A stretch of 57,492 nucleotides of DNA, taken from NCBI GenBank assembly GCA_009733575.1, contig ML769446.1:212960-270451 (forward strand), given 5' to 3'. Source of the stretch: Gymnopus androsaceus JB14 (taxonomy: Eukaryota > Basidiomycota > Agaricomycetes > Agaricales > Omphalotaceae). The number at the start of each line of letters is the position of its first letter. The first letter of the stretch is position 1. The notes under the pieces are model-generated. The model did not search any database, had not been told where the DNA came from, and saw only the letters and a list, made by a program, of their open reading frames with translations. Positions 12,201 to 23,444 of the stretch are shown piece by piece. The position numbers and the translations under genes were made by a program.

Positions 12201-13211
12201 CTAGCTCTCTCTCATGACATTATGATCACTGCTCCGTATTTTGAGGCACTTTCTTTGCTCCCCCTTGTTTACGTTCAATAACGAACCTCCTGAGGACGAG
12301 GCAGCATTCTCATGGACCAACCTTTCCACATCCAGGCCAGTCGCTACTATGGTCCCTAGTACTATTATTTCCTCATTGTTGGCGCGCTCAATTAATCGAA
12401 GAAGGTGCTGGAGCATTCAGAGAGCACACTTGTCAAGCATCAATAACATGAAAGCTGTATGTCGTCTATACGTCCTGACCTCTGAGATACGTATGCTGAT
12501 ATCTTTCCACTTACAGCCAGTTGCTCAATGGCAACAGGAACGTGAACAGCACAAGTCAGGGGCAGAGTAGAGTTATGGAGAATGGGAAATGAAGGCTCCG
12601 CAATGTATTTGAGCTCTGTTCTGGTACTTGTTTATCGGGAATCAATTTCAGTTTTTCCAAAGTATCATTGTCTACATTAGCCTTGTTGCAAACCTCCGGC
12701 GCATCCAGCTCTGCTACCTTTAGCTCGAGCTCTGCGTCTACATCAACGACACTCACCTCTACCGCTCAAAGTACAACTGCAACTGGCCCATCACAGCTAC
12801 CACTGCACACAACGGGCAACCCATGACAATATGTACTTTTGTATATGCATCACCGATGGTAACAGCTGAAGGTTTGACTGGTACAAACTCCAGGAGCCCT
12901 CTTGAAGTGTAAGTGTCTTTTTAATTCGTTGCTGCGTTTTCAATGCCCATGGGCGTTGTTCCATTTGTTTGGCTGCTATTTCTTTCCAATAGTGTGCATT
13001 TGCAGCATCACTTTGGGCTTAGTCTATCATTTAATGCTGCCGCTTGTTTTCTTATGTCTGCTTGCTCTCGTGCTGCCATTGTTGTCACAGCTTGCACCAA
13101 TTGGTCGACTGATGGACAAGGGCTACACTTGTCCTGATATCTTTCACTTATTTTGATTTCATGGCGTGGGGTGGACGTGCTGACTTGGTGCAGCGCGAAG
13201 TTCTCAGTCAT
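12201..13211 (-). pseudogene. Decayed helical protein gene
   Basis: Three minus-strand pieces look coding. 13211-13008 opens with ATG and is Ala/Gln-rich and helical. It continues after a single-base frame change near 13010 into a long open stretch to about 12830 (with a SDAANAHYWKEIAAKQ segment). 12756-12556 and 12416-12201 are acidic and helical. The composition suggests an alpha-helical or coiled-coil protein, and I cannot name it. On the plus strand 12656-12830 reads as Ser/Thr-rich low complexity, which I take as the shadow. Confidence 0.35.
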
Positions 13212-14118
13212 TATAGGTGAATGTTGTCAATTTTTCCATTGATTCTCACGGGCTTTCACCGATTCTTTGCTCATCAACTTCAACAGTTTTCATTGGAATT
13301 TTGAGCGCAGGAAAGGTGAACACTGGTGACCAACTTTTTTGAACTGGTTTTGTTACGCATTCTTTGCCGTAGTCTTTTTTCAATAGTCTAGAAATGTACA
13401 ACAACTAGCTAATAGTGAAATCCACTGTCTTTGCACGTATCAAAGGTTCTTCCGTGGTGGACTTTGGTCCAAAGAGTCAGTGGGATTTTTTTAATGAAAA
13501 TCCCGCCTTAGCATCAATTTATAAATGGTGCAATACCGTATCGCACCATTAACAAATGGAATTGAAAGCCCACTCAAAGTTTTCCAGGGCGGACTTCAAA
13601 CTCCGTTTATTTCTTCCTTCTCCCTTTTCTTTCGCTGAGAATGGGTCTGGGGCCACGCTGTGGTGCTGTGATGGTGCGCAGAGTAAAATCTGGCATACAC
13701 ATCTTGATCCATTCTTCCTTTTGTTTATTTAGATTTTTTTTTTTTTTGAACAAGCCCAGGGCATGCCGCGTTCCTAAACAAAGCTGAGGCCATGCTGTGC
13801 TGTGGAAATGCAGCATAAAATCCGGGGACTCGTATCTTGCCTCTTCTTTCCTGGGGCTCTGTAGTCTTTCGTTGGACTCTCATGCAGGCAGTGTTCATGC
13901 AGAATCATCTCTAGTGAAAACCGACATGTCCCAGATGAAGCGGCATCAAGCGAGAACGACAATTTAGGCCCCCCCTTCCCCTGGTGGAAAAAGATTACGG
14001 TTAGTATCGAAAAAAGTTTTTCCCACTACTCTTGGACATAAGCGCCGGGATATTGTATAGAGACATCACAATGACAGTGAGTCACATGCTGTTGGTTGGT
14101 TAAGAATCAACCACCATC
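13212..14118. other. Non-coding stretch with diverged duplication and small hairpin
   Basis: A short palindrome AATGGTGC...GCACCATT sits at about 13523-13551. About 13630-13700 and 13780-13850 look like diverged copies of one sequence (both contain a GGCCA(C/T)GCTGTG core and then a TAAAATC core). No gene seen. Confidence 0.4.
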
Positions 14119-14309
14119 ATGGATATTGGCCCCATCCTTGCGTCTTTTCAGAGCAGTAGCTTGGGTACTCCTGAGGAAATCGCTGAGCTACAAGCAGCTA
14201 GTTCGGCAATTGCGCTCCACAACAACATTCTGGGGTCCCCTCCAACCCACCCTTGCCACCTAGGGCTGTACCTAGTTCGACTCCTCAATAGGGAATATTC
14301 CCCGACCAC
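14119..14309 (+). CDS. 5' part of a gene interrupted by the foldback element
   Basis: ATG at 14119 opens a frame rich in Ala/Ser with a predicted helix (GTPEEIAELQAASSAIALHN), which runs into the element at 14310. If the element and one copy of the flanking duplication are removed, the frame continues into sequence at 19208 and reaches a GTAAGT donor at about 19220. This suggests an insertion into an exon. The family is unknown. Confidence 0.35.
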
Positions 14310-14599
14310 TAGATGCTGCCAGCCTTAAGCAAAATATCCCAATAACTGTCGTGAGCCGTTTTGCAAAAGATCACAATGAAATTATAAAGGGTTTTTGGCA
14401 AATATTTTGGGCAGTCCGGCCAAGCCATCAGCAATTCGGCAAGGTGGGTGTACTGATTATCTCTCATCCAGCGCTTATTTCATTGTTTTGCCAAATATTT
14501 AGCAAGCTTTTCAATGCTTTTGGCAAATATTTGGAATTATCATCAATGCCTGAAAAAGGGCGGGTTGGGCGCTTATTTCATGTGCATGCCCGCCCACTG

Positions 14600-15440
14600 G
14601 CAGGGCACATATGGGCACTTATTTTCCGAAAAAAAGTTGATCACAGGGTCTGATAAATCGCCAAAAAATCATGAAAAATACTAAAAATATTCAGGGGGTG
14701 GGGTTAGGTGCACTAGTGCATTATTTTCCAAAAAAAAAAGATGATTGGGTCCCATAAATCCCCAAAAAATTGTGGAAAATACTAAAAATATTTAGGGAGT
14801 GGGGTTAGGTGCACTAGTGCTTTATTTTCCAAAAAAAAATTTGATTATTGGGTCCCATAAATCCCCAAAAAATCATGAAAAATACTAAAAATATTCAGGG
14901 GGTGGGTTTAGGTGCTTATGGGCACTTATTTTCTGAAAAAAAAAATTGATCACTGGGTCCCATAAATTCCCCCAGAATCATGAAAAATACTAGAAATAGT
15001 TAGGGGGTGGGGTCAGGTGTTTATTGATTTGGGTGTCTATGGCTGCTTATTTTCCAAAAGAAAAAAAAAAAAAGTTGATCATTGTGTCTCAAAAATCCCC
15101 AAAATAAATTGTGAAAAATGCTCAATATATTCACAGGGTAGGGTTACCTACACTAGCTCTTAATTTATCCATATGAGTGCTTATGGATGCTTATTTTCCA
15201 AAAAAAATTGCTGGCTCCCCTAAATCCCCATAAAATCATGAAAAATACTAAAAATATTCAGGGAATGGGGTTAGGTGCACTAGCACTTAGATTATTCATA
15301 TCTTATTGGGTGCTGATGGGCACTTATTTCCCAAAAAAAAACTCAATCATTGGATCTCATTAATCCCCAAAAATCATGAAAAATCCTAAAAATATTCTGA
15401 GGGTAGATTTGTTGTGCATGCTAACACTTAATTTGCACTT
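14600..15440 (+). repeat. Subterminal tandem repeats, left side
   Basis: Seven diverging copies of a 100-140 bp unit. Each contains a poly-A tract, then GGGTCCCATAAATCCCC, then CATGAAAAATACTAAAAAT, then GGGGTTAGGTGCACTAGTGC. Copies near the end are closest to one another and inner ones (5-7) are more divergent. Confidence 0.85.
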
Positions 15441-15841
15441 CCACATAAGGAAATGGAATACAAACTACTGTACTGTTTCGATCAGCTTGTCACAATTTTG
15501 TGACTGTGACCCTTTTAGCAAAATTTTAAATTGACTACTGCATAGTGTAGCCGCATGACTCAACAGAAATTTTACCACTCAGAACCCCAAAATTGCTATT
15601 TCTGGATACTTTTGGGTAGGGGTTATGTCAAATGGATTTGCCTGTAGCCAGTAGTAACCAGTGACGTAGTCAAATTTTGCCTTGCTGGAGACCCTCTGTG
15701 ACCTGCGACTATGAGTATTGCTATAACTTGTACTCATAACTCAATGATACTAAGTACCAGTACCAAGTTATGACAATACTCATAATAAATAAGTACCTAT
15801 TCTAGCTACTAGCACTACCATTAGTAACATCAGCAAAAAGG

Positions 15842-16165
15842 GGTTAAACCTATGATGACCTAGGGAACCTAGGCTACCCTGGTCACCCTGGTCACCTTGG
15901 GTCTTCCAGGCTACCCCAGGCTACCTTAGGCTACCTCAGGTTACCTCAGGTTGCTCAGGTTAGCTTCAGGCTTACTCAGGCTTACTCAGGTTTACTCAGG
16001 TTGCCTCAAATTCCCAAGGTTTATCCCTAAATCCTAGGCAACCTAGGTGACCTCAAAGAAACTGAGGCAGTCTGGGCAACCTAGGTGGCCTAGGAGACCT
16101 AGGTATCCTTAGGTTCCCTTAGGTCTCTTTAAGTCATTGTGGGTCAACCTAAAGTCAGCCCTGGG
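15842..16165. repeat. CCTAGG-type short tandem array
   Basis: A run of roughly 10-14 bp units related to CTCAGGCTAC and CCTAGGTGAC, changing strand sense near 16020 so that the array is partly self-complementary. It ends in GGGCCCAGACCATTTTTCCT, which is also found at the end of the palindrome at 21.93-22.28 kb. Confidence 0.75.
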
Positions 16166-16199
16166 CCCAGACCATTTTTCCTGATGAACTCTAAGCAAG

Positions 16200-16976
16200 C
16201 AACTCAGAGTTGCATGTATTAATCACTAGTGGGTAAGTCAGAGTTACTAGCAGTAATTAGTAGGATGTAACTTGGAGTTACTAGTAGTAATCAATATTAA
16301 GTATTTCGGAGTTACTAGGAGTAATCACCAGTGAGTATCTCACAGTTACCAGTAGTGATTAATAAGTAAGTAACTTATGGTTACTAGTAGTAATTAGTAG
16401 TAAGTATCTCGGAGTTATTAGCAGTTATTAGTAGTAAGTATCTCAGAGTTACTAGTAGTAATTACTAGTATGTATCTTGGAGCTACCAGTAGTAATTACT
16501 AGTATGTAACTCAGAGCTACTAGTAGTAAGTATCTTGGAGCTACCAGTAGTGATTAATAGTAAGTAACTCATGTTTACTAGTAGTAATTAGTAGTAAGTA
16601 ACTCGGAGTTACTAGTAGTAACTAGTAGTAAGTATCTTGGAGTTACTAGCAGTAATTAGTAGTATGTATCTTGGAACTACCAGTAGTAATCACTAGTAAG
16701 TATTTCGGAGTTACCAGTAGTAATTACTAGTATGTAACTTGGAGCAACTATTAGTGATTAATAGTGAGTAACTCGGAGTCATTAGCAGTAATTAGTAGCA
16801 AGTAACTCAGAGTTACTAGTAGTAATTAGTAGTAAGTAACTTGGAGTTACCAGTACCAGTAGTGATTAATAGTAAGTAACTCGGAGTCATTAGCAGTAAT
16901 TAGTAGCAAGTAACTCGGAGTTACTAGTAGTAATTAGTAGTAAGTAACTCGGAGTTACCAGTACCAGTAGTAAGTA
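16200..16976 (+). repeat. TAGTAGTAA minisatellite, first block
   Basis: About twenty copies of a 34-40 bp unit of the form GGAGTTACTAGTAGTAATTA followed by GTAGTAAGTAACTC, with small variants. It is interrupted at 16977 by the nested element and resumes at 17721. Confidence 0.9.
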
Positions 16977-17720
16977 CAGTTGAACGTCTCATATTGCATG
17001 AGGTCACAATGCATAGGATTTTCAAGGAACCATGTTGGTTCCCCGCTAAAAGACTAAAATATTGCATATTGCATATTGCATGGCATTAAGAGCTGGATAT
17101 GCATTATTAGAACCGCTTATGGCAGTGGATTGATCAGCCCCAATGAGTAATAAACAGCCTGCAATCATTCTATGAGTGTAATAAGTGGCCTACAACAATT
17201 TTACAGTGAGCGTAATAAGTGACTTGCAATGCATTTATGAGCGAAATTAGCTTTTCCACAACATCTTTTTGCTTTTCCAACATGGCTGCTGAAAAAGTTC
17301 AACTTCCTCGACTGAAACCCACTCCGTATGAGAATTGGAAGCCTTGACAGCCAAAGGAAGTCCTTCCACGTACAACTGCTACACCATTGTTGCCCAAAAA
17401 AAAAGGAACACCTCACCCTTTATGACAAAATCCAGATTGAATATCAATGATACTGGAGTTGCTGAAGAGGCCATGGAGCTCATGAACCACCTGCGGAGGT
17501 TCCGTGGACGAGTTAAGAAGCTTGCAGGTAGTAAATCCGAGCAGGCAACGATGGAGGACTTTTTTTGCCAAGGTTTAGCTAATCTCGGACTTTGCCAATG
17601 AATATTTATTTTTCTTTTCTTTTTTATTTTATTTTAATTTACTATTTTCGAGTTGCATGAATCTCATAATGCATAAGAATATCATGGTCCCGACCATATG
17701 CAATATGAGATGTTCAACTA
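16977..17720 (+). mobile_element. Internally deleted pogo/Tigger-like element
   Basis: Ends CAGTTGAACGTCTCATATTG (16977) and its near inverse at 17701-17720 form terminal inverted repeats of about 22 bp, flanked by TA (16975-16976 and 17721-17722) inside the minisatellite, as for Tc1/mariner-pogo elements. It keeps parts of a transposase (see 17282-17601). Length about 744 bp, far below a full element. The host minisatellite reads straight across when it is removed. Confidence 0.8.
17282..17604 (+). pseudogene. Pogo-type transposase remnants (N-terminal HTH piece and C-terminal tail)
   Basis: ATG at 17282 starts a short Lys/Pro-rich frame. In another phase, about 17395-17460 reads KKKEHLTLYDKIQIEYQ, the start of a CENP-B/pogo helix-turn-helix. 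A third phase (17335-17601) gives a C-terminal part with SEQATMEDFF, which matches the PCNA-interacting box pattern Q-x-x-(hydrophobic)-x-x-F-F. The whole DDE core is missing, consistent with an internal deletion. Not functional. Confidence 0.6.
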
Positions 17721-18015
17721 TACTCGGAGTTACCAGTACCAGTAGTGATTAATAGTAAGTAACTCATGGTTACTAGTAGTAATTAGTAGTAAGTAACTCA
17801 GAGCTACTAGTAGTAATCACTAGTAAGTATTTCGGAGTTACCAGTAGTAATTATGTGTGTAACTTGGATTTACTAGTAGTAATTACTAGTAAGTATCTTG
17901 GAGTTGCCAGTAGTAATTACTGGTAAGTATCTCAGAGTTACTGGCAGTAATTGGTAGTAAATAACTCGAAGTTACCAGCACTAATTGCTAGTAAGTAAGT
18001 ACCATAGTGACTCAC
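17721..18015 (+). repeat. TAGTAGTAA minisatellite, second block
   Basis: The same unit as 16200-16976 continues here for about seven more copies, then degenerates. Confidence 0.85.
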
Positions 18016-18039
18016 TTAAAGTTACTAGTACCTTCTTAC

Positions 18040-18865
18040 TGAGTCCAACTTTTTTTCAAGAAAAAAAGAGCCAGTGGCAGAGTATACCTGCCATGTGAAG
18101 ATATTTTTCAACCATTTTTCATGGTTTCATTCATTAAGTTGAATGATTGACCTTTCGTAAAAAAGCAAGTGTCAGTGGGTGGGCATGTGCCCCCTTTTTC
18201 AAACAAAATGATTTCTTAAGGATTTAAGGAGCCCAATGTCTAACCTTTCTGTCACAAAAATAAGCACTGGTGGGTGGGTATGTAGCCCCCAAATAAAGTA
18301 TTATTATGATCTTTTGAAAAGGATTTCATACTATGTATCTAGAAATTAACTACCAGTGTACACAAACCCATCCCCTAAACAGTTCAGTATTTTTCGTCAT
18401 TTCTGAGGATTTATGGACCCCAATGATACCTTTTGAGGTAAATAAATGCTGGCAGGTGGGTATGCACCCCCTATTTGCAGAAATATTATATACCATATTT
18501 AAATTAATCACTAGTATGGTAACTCTGCCCCCTGAATATTTCCAGTGTTTTTTATCATGTTTTTGAGGATTTACAGAGCCCAATGACTGACTTTTCTCAC
18601 AGGAAAACAAGCACCAGTAGGCCCTCCTGAAATATAATATTATTATGCTATTTTGCAAAAATCCTGTGCTATGTGAAAATTAGGCACTAGTGCACCTAAC
18701 CCCACCCCCTAGCTATTTCTAGTATTTTTCATGATTTTTTGGGGATTTATGGGACCCAATCATTCTTTTTTTTTTTGGAAAATAATGCACTAGTGCACCT
18801 AACTCTACCCCCTGAATATTTTTAGTATTTTTCATGATTTTTTGGTGATTTTATCAGCCCCGTGA
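18040..18865 (-). repeat. Subterminal tandem repeats, right side
   Basis: Reverse-complement copies of the 14.6-15.4 kb unit, about six, most similar near 18.70-18.86 kb and more divergent inward. They mirror the left side, so the interior of the element is a graded palindrome. Confidence 0.8.
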
Positions 18866-19362
18866 TCAACTTTTGTTCGGAAAATAGCGCCCGTATGTGC
18901 CCTGCCAGTGGGCGGGCATGCGCATGAAATAAGTGCCCAACCCGCCCTTTTTCAAGCATTGATGATAATTCCAAATATTTGCCAAAAGCATTGAAAAGCT
19001 TGCTAAATATTTGGCAAACAATGAAATAAGCGCCGGATGAGAGATAATCAGTACACCCACCTTGCCGACTTGCTGATGGCTTGGCCAGACTGCCCAAAAT
19101 ATTTGCTGAAAACCCTTTATAATTTCATCATGATCTTTTGCAAAACGGCTCACGACAGTTATTGGGATATTTTGCTTAAGGCTGGCAGAATCAGCTGCCC
19201 CGACAACGGCCATCCCTACGTGTAAGTTCTACATTCACACTCTGCTTAACTTTTCTGAAACCTTGTATAAGCGGTGCCCATCTCTAGTCATGGTCTGATG
19301 GTTCAAGGATTCCAACTTCAAAGGCTCCTTGTCTAGATACACTTCCGGGAACTGGACCCAGT

Positions 19363-19950
19363 TTGAATTACCCTACAACTCCTCTTGTAGGATTCAAATG
19401 TACCTGTACAAAGGGCTTTCTTTTTATGGAGGGCCTAAACCCATCTTCTCATGAGGATGTAGAGCCAGTTCTGCATGCTACCTCTCAGGCGCCATCGGAG
19501 AGCAGGGCCTCCCAGCCTCCACCTTGTCCTTCATCTCAAACTTTCAATTGCGGCTATGACCAGCCTCCACCTTGCCCTTCATCTCGACTTCCACTCGCGG
19601 CTGCAACATGTCCTCCTTCCCGTAGTTCCTCTCAAACCCGCTTGCGTTGTCGTTCTTGCTCTTCTGTAGCTCTGCCTCCAGTGCGCGGCTCCTCTCGCAC
19701 CCAAGCCCCTGCTTCCTCCTCTCGCTCTCGCTCTCCACCTCCATATCGCAAAAGGTGGATGGATATCCTCAAAGAGGATGATTATGAGGACTTGGAAGAT
19801 GACTCCTATGGGTCCTCCAGCTCACCCCCCCACAGCGCAGGGACTCAAAGAACAGGCGTGTCCAGAGATCCTTGAGTTCTTCTCGCTCTCATTCTTGCTC
19901 TCTGAAGCGGTCCAGCAATAGAGTCCATTGCAACTCCCGTTCCCCTTACA
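19363..19950 (+). CDS. Ser/Arg/Pro-rich hypothetical protein
   Basis: The open frame 19363-19875 encodes about 170 residues. It has two near-identical Pro/Cys/Ser repeats (QPPPCPSS), an RS-dipeptide stretch (SSRSRSPPPYRKRW), then an acidic patch and a poly-Ser tract. A further Arg-Ser-rich piece continues in another phase to about 19960. Such RS/Pro composition resembles nuclear RNA-associated proteins, but low complexity alone proves little. It could be a piece of a transposon gag-like or capture protein. No domain recognised. Confidence 0.35.
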
Positions 19951-19959
19951 AGGCAGAAA

Positions 19960-20620
19960 CACAATGACGATCTCACCACAGAGTCTATTCTTCTCGACTC
20001 ACCTGCATAGACGGATCTACAAGCATTGAGGTGAACAGGTCTTCAGACATTCGAAAGGTCCATTTTTTGTTATTCATGCTCTCATATGTTCCATTTACTC
20101 TTTTGTACAGTGCCTTTGGTGCTTGTATATATATGATTCCTTCGCTTGCTTTTCTTTTTTTGCTTCCATAATAGAATTGAACTTTCTCACAATTGTTGGG
20201 CACGCACTGTGTCTGTTCATTACATACAGTTAGTTTCAAGTAGCTAGCTATTCTCTGCTTTTTTTCTATCATATACACTACTTTCATATACGTTACTCTG
20301 AATTTACTATCTTTTGTGTCCAGGCTAAAGTCAAGTAAAGCAAATTAACATATCTTCAACCTTTTCGCTACTGTACACATTCTTCATAAGTTACAGTTCT
20401 TTCAATCTGTGCCAATCTCTCCACCTATCAAAGAAATGCATGAGGATACAAACCTGTTCCTCAGTATATGCGATGTCTTGCGATATACCCAAAAGAGCAA
20501 CTTTCTGGGATCCATGTACATAATGGAAGCTATAGAGAGAGAAGCAGTGGAGCCTACTTTTGAAAATGGATGGTGGTAAACTTAGATCAAGTAGATTTAT
20601 TTAGCCCACTTGAGTGCTAT
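19960..20620. other. Stretch with no supported gene
   Basis: A 100-codon minus-strand frame (20287-19985) is Lys-rich and starts with ATG but has no feature I recognise. I cannot separate it from chance. Confidence 0.3.
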
Positions 20621-21480
20621 GGAAGTATTTTATAAAACATGATACAAAGATCAAAAGATAAGCATTTCAAGTCATACTTTACAACTACCTGGATTGCTTT
20701 GACAAGCAAAAATTATACACCTTGCATGCTAAACAACAGTGGAACTGAAGGCAGAGCCGAGGTTTTGCCGAGATCATGTGGCTGTGTTGGCTTAGTAATC
20801 GGAAATGTCGGAAAGACAAAGGTAACACTCAGAAAGTGAGATCAGCTAGACTAAGTCGATTTTGGAGCTAAAGTTACAGTACAAGTTTAACTACTTAAAT
20901 ACTAAGTCTGGATAAATGGGGAAAGTGTTTAACAATAAGAAATAGATTCCCAGGAGCCGGACCGGGTACTTGGTAAGTAAAAACAATAAAGTAATTCATT
21001 AGCGAAAGACAAAAGAACATAAAAGGCAATGAAACAATATGGACAATAAAACAATAGCATGGGAAAGGCGTCCGAAGGTACCTGGGATATATCCGAGGTT
21101 TTTCCGAGGTTTTCCTAGGGTTACCGAGGCTTGGAATGGAATGGAACAGCTTGGCTCCAGCAGATGCGGAAGTGAGACTGAAAGCAAGGAAAGGAGCCGT
21201 AATGAAGTCCAAACAAGTCAATGACTTGCAACCAAGTTCCAGCCGAGGTATGGCCGAGGTTTCCGAGATGATTACCAAGATATAGGCTCGGTAAGCCTCG
21301 GAAATAGGCGCCAGAGGCTCAGCAGTGATTTAGGGGTAATTGGTGGACTTTGGAGGACACCGGAATGCATGGATATAACACAACCCCTTTCCTCTGTTGT
21401 TTTATTCTTACTTCCTCCCTTCTCCTTAGTTTAGCGCTTTAGTAGTCTAGACCTGGATAACATCCGGACTGATGACAAGG
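20620..21480 (+). repeat. LTR-like segment with repeated CCGAGG motifs
   Basis: Many CCGAGG/CCTCGG motifs, a TATA-like box (GGATATAACA, about 21370) near the 3' side and a pyrimidine-rich leader afterwards resemble a solo LTR. I cannot fix the ends or find a flanking duplication. Related CCGAGG-rich sequence occurs at 35.4-36.3 kb and, in the other orientation, at 43.98-44.24 kb. Confidence 0.3.
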
Positions 21481-21931
21481 TAAGTATTAGTCAATGGGAA
21501 CTTGGATAAACTTATTATGCTGAACAACCATCTATTGAATAAGTTTAGTCAAAGGTGATGACGCGCCAAGCCCGCTTGCTCAGTCAGTGAACTATGCATT
21601 ACAAACAATGGAAAGTGTTATATTATCGGGATTCCGCTAGATGGAGTCTTGTCGGAGTACTAATCATATGAAACAGTCCTGATGACTTGTATAAAGATGA
21701 AACAGCAAGCAGTGGATTAAGACAATTCACCCTTGTCAGCTTGTTTCTCTTATCACTTGCAAACCTTGCTTTGCTTGGGGGAGGGGGAGGCTTTTGATGA
21801 TGTGGCAGATTACAGAGAGTGTCAAAGCTCCGAAAATTACTTTCTGGGTCAAACATGATGAGTATACTTTAGGATAAATCATTTCTACTCTCCCTCTAAA
21901 TCAGCTTCTAACCCTGCTGAACCAATATCAG

Positions 21932-22280
21932 GAAAAATGGTCCTGGGCCCAGGATGACCCAGGTCACTTAGGCAGCCTAGGCCACCTAGGAATAATGCAA
22001 AAACTTTGGACACCTCAGGTATCCTGAGCCTCCTAAGCCTCCTAAGCCTCCTAGGAATTCTGAGGGTATCCTCAGGTTGCCTCAGGTTGCCCCAGGATGC
22101 CTCAGGACAGCTCAGGACAGCCCAGGATGGCCCCCAGAATGCCTAGGAGGCTTAGGAGGCTTAAGAGGCCTAGGAGGCTCAGGATACCTGAGGTGTCCAA
22201 AGTTTTTGCATCATTCCTATGTAGCCTAGGCTGCCTAAGTGACCTGGGGTCATCCTGGGCCCAGACCATTTTTCCTGATG
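21932..22280. repeat. Palindrome with CCTAGG arms
   Basis: Left arm about 21932-22055 and right arm about 22140-22278 are inverted copies (AAATGGTCCTGGGCCCAGGA paired with the end GGGCCCAGACCATTTTTCC), with a loop of about 85 bp that is itself made of CTCAGG(A/T) repeats. It shares composition and its terminal sequence with 15.84-16.19 kb. Confidence 0.85.
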
Positions 22281-22905
22281 AAGCAAGCATCAAACAACTC
22301 TATTTTTGAGGAACCCATTTTGCCAATTCTGAATGCACTCTCAAATTCTATCTCAAAAATCCCATTCTGGGAAGTAAGTCTTGAGCATGTTGAGCCTTTG
22401 TCTGCCTTCTCAAAATCTAGTAAAAGTAGAGCTTACCACTGTGTCCATGTACCCCCCAGTGGACAGTCATGGACAGTTATTTTATGGTACTGTCCTGTAC
22501 CAAGCAAATAACCATCAAAAACGGGTGTGCTTTTTACAGTCGTGACCATGAATGGAATGGTAGTAAGATGAGCTTTAGCTCCCAAAGAATAAGCTAGCAC
22601 TTATCCTAAATGTATTGACTCAATCTGTGTACCAGACAGATTCTACACTCACCACTCCATTATATATATTAGAAAGTTTTTGATAATACATTGCTTATTT
22701 ATCCATAGGCATCTGCATAACTGTTGAATGCACCAATTGCATTCTCATTTGTCCTTGCAGTAATTCTGCACATAACCGACATCATGTTGATAGCTTCAAG
22801 AAGATATTCAGTGATCATCCCAATCACACACCCAATCTTGACTTGGACTCCAAGTACAATGATCCCCATCTCAATCTCTATGTCAATCCTTGAAGCGGTA
22901 ATCCC
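22281..22905. other. Stretch without a gene
   Basis: It includes repeats of GGACAGTCATGGACAG and TACTGTCCTGTACC type near 22.46-22.5 kb. I see no coding signal that I would defend. Confidence 0.4.
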
Positions 22906-23335
22906 TTGAATCCTCCTATGTCTGCATCCACGTCCTCCAATTTAGACATTGCTAGTTCAAGCAATGCTCAGGCCTTTACTTCTGCAATTCAGGGCTCTTC
23001 TAGTGCAACCTCGCATGTGGACACAAAACCGATTGATTCATTGTCCTCTGCACTCATTGCGGAGCCTTGTCCTATGAACATAAATCAGCATGACTGCAGT
23101 GACAAAATGATTGAGGAAGGGGAACAGGAAGAGTGGGATGACAGTGAAATGCAGGAGTATGGGGAGTTGCCAGAGAAGGAGAGCTGAATGGATGTCGACA
23201 AGCCAGAGGAAACACTGGAAGATGTATATATGCATATCTCTACTCCTGCATTATTGGATGTACCGACTGGAAGATTCTCTTTCAGAGGATGATGATGAAA
23301 ATTTTGATCCTGTTATTTCTGAAGACATCGATTAG
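22906..23335 (+). CDS. Acidic Ser-rich hypothetical protein
   Basis: The frame 22906-23187 encodes a Ser/Ala/Thr-rich start followed by an acidic stretch (MIEEGEQEEWDDSEMQEY). A second phase continues with another acidic stretch (EDSLSEDDDENFDPVISEDI) ending at 23335. One frame change or unrecognised intron near 23185-23270 would join them. Such acidic regions are common at the ends of transposon-encoded proteins; function unknown. Confidence 0.35.
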
Positions 23336-23444
23336 AACAAACCTCCTACTAGCTTGACTCTTCAAAACACTTGGGGGTTCTAGTACCTCAACTGTCAGTA
23401 TTGAGACATAGTGCCAACTGACCACATAAAATCTTTACCTTCCA

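Larger units (their letters stand above)
14300..19207. mobile_element. Foldback-type DNA element with long inverted repeats
   Basis: Left arm from CTGCCAGCCTTAAGC (14316) and right arm ending GCTTAAGGCTGGCAG (19174-19188) are nearly identical inverted copies for about 500 bp. They continue as tandem subterminal repeats in opposite orientation on the two sides (about 14.60-15.44 and 18.05-18.86 kb). Flanking direct repeats CCCCGACCAC (14300-14309) and CCCCGACAAC (19198-19207) differ at one base and are the size expected for a Mutator-like target duplication. No transposase frame is present, so it is non-autonomous. The interior holds two minisatellites and a nested pogo-type element. Long arms built of tandem repeats are characteristic of foldback elements; placement in the MULE superfamily is inference from the duplication length. 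Confidence 0.8.

Noticed and set aside
15842..16165. CRISPR-like array
   Set aside because: Units are short, degenerate and contiguous, with no unique spacers; the genome is eukaryotic.
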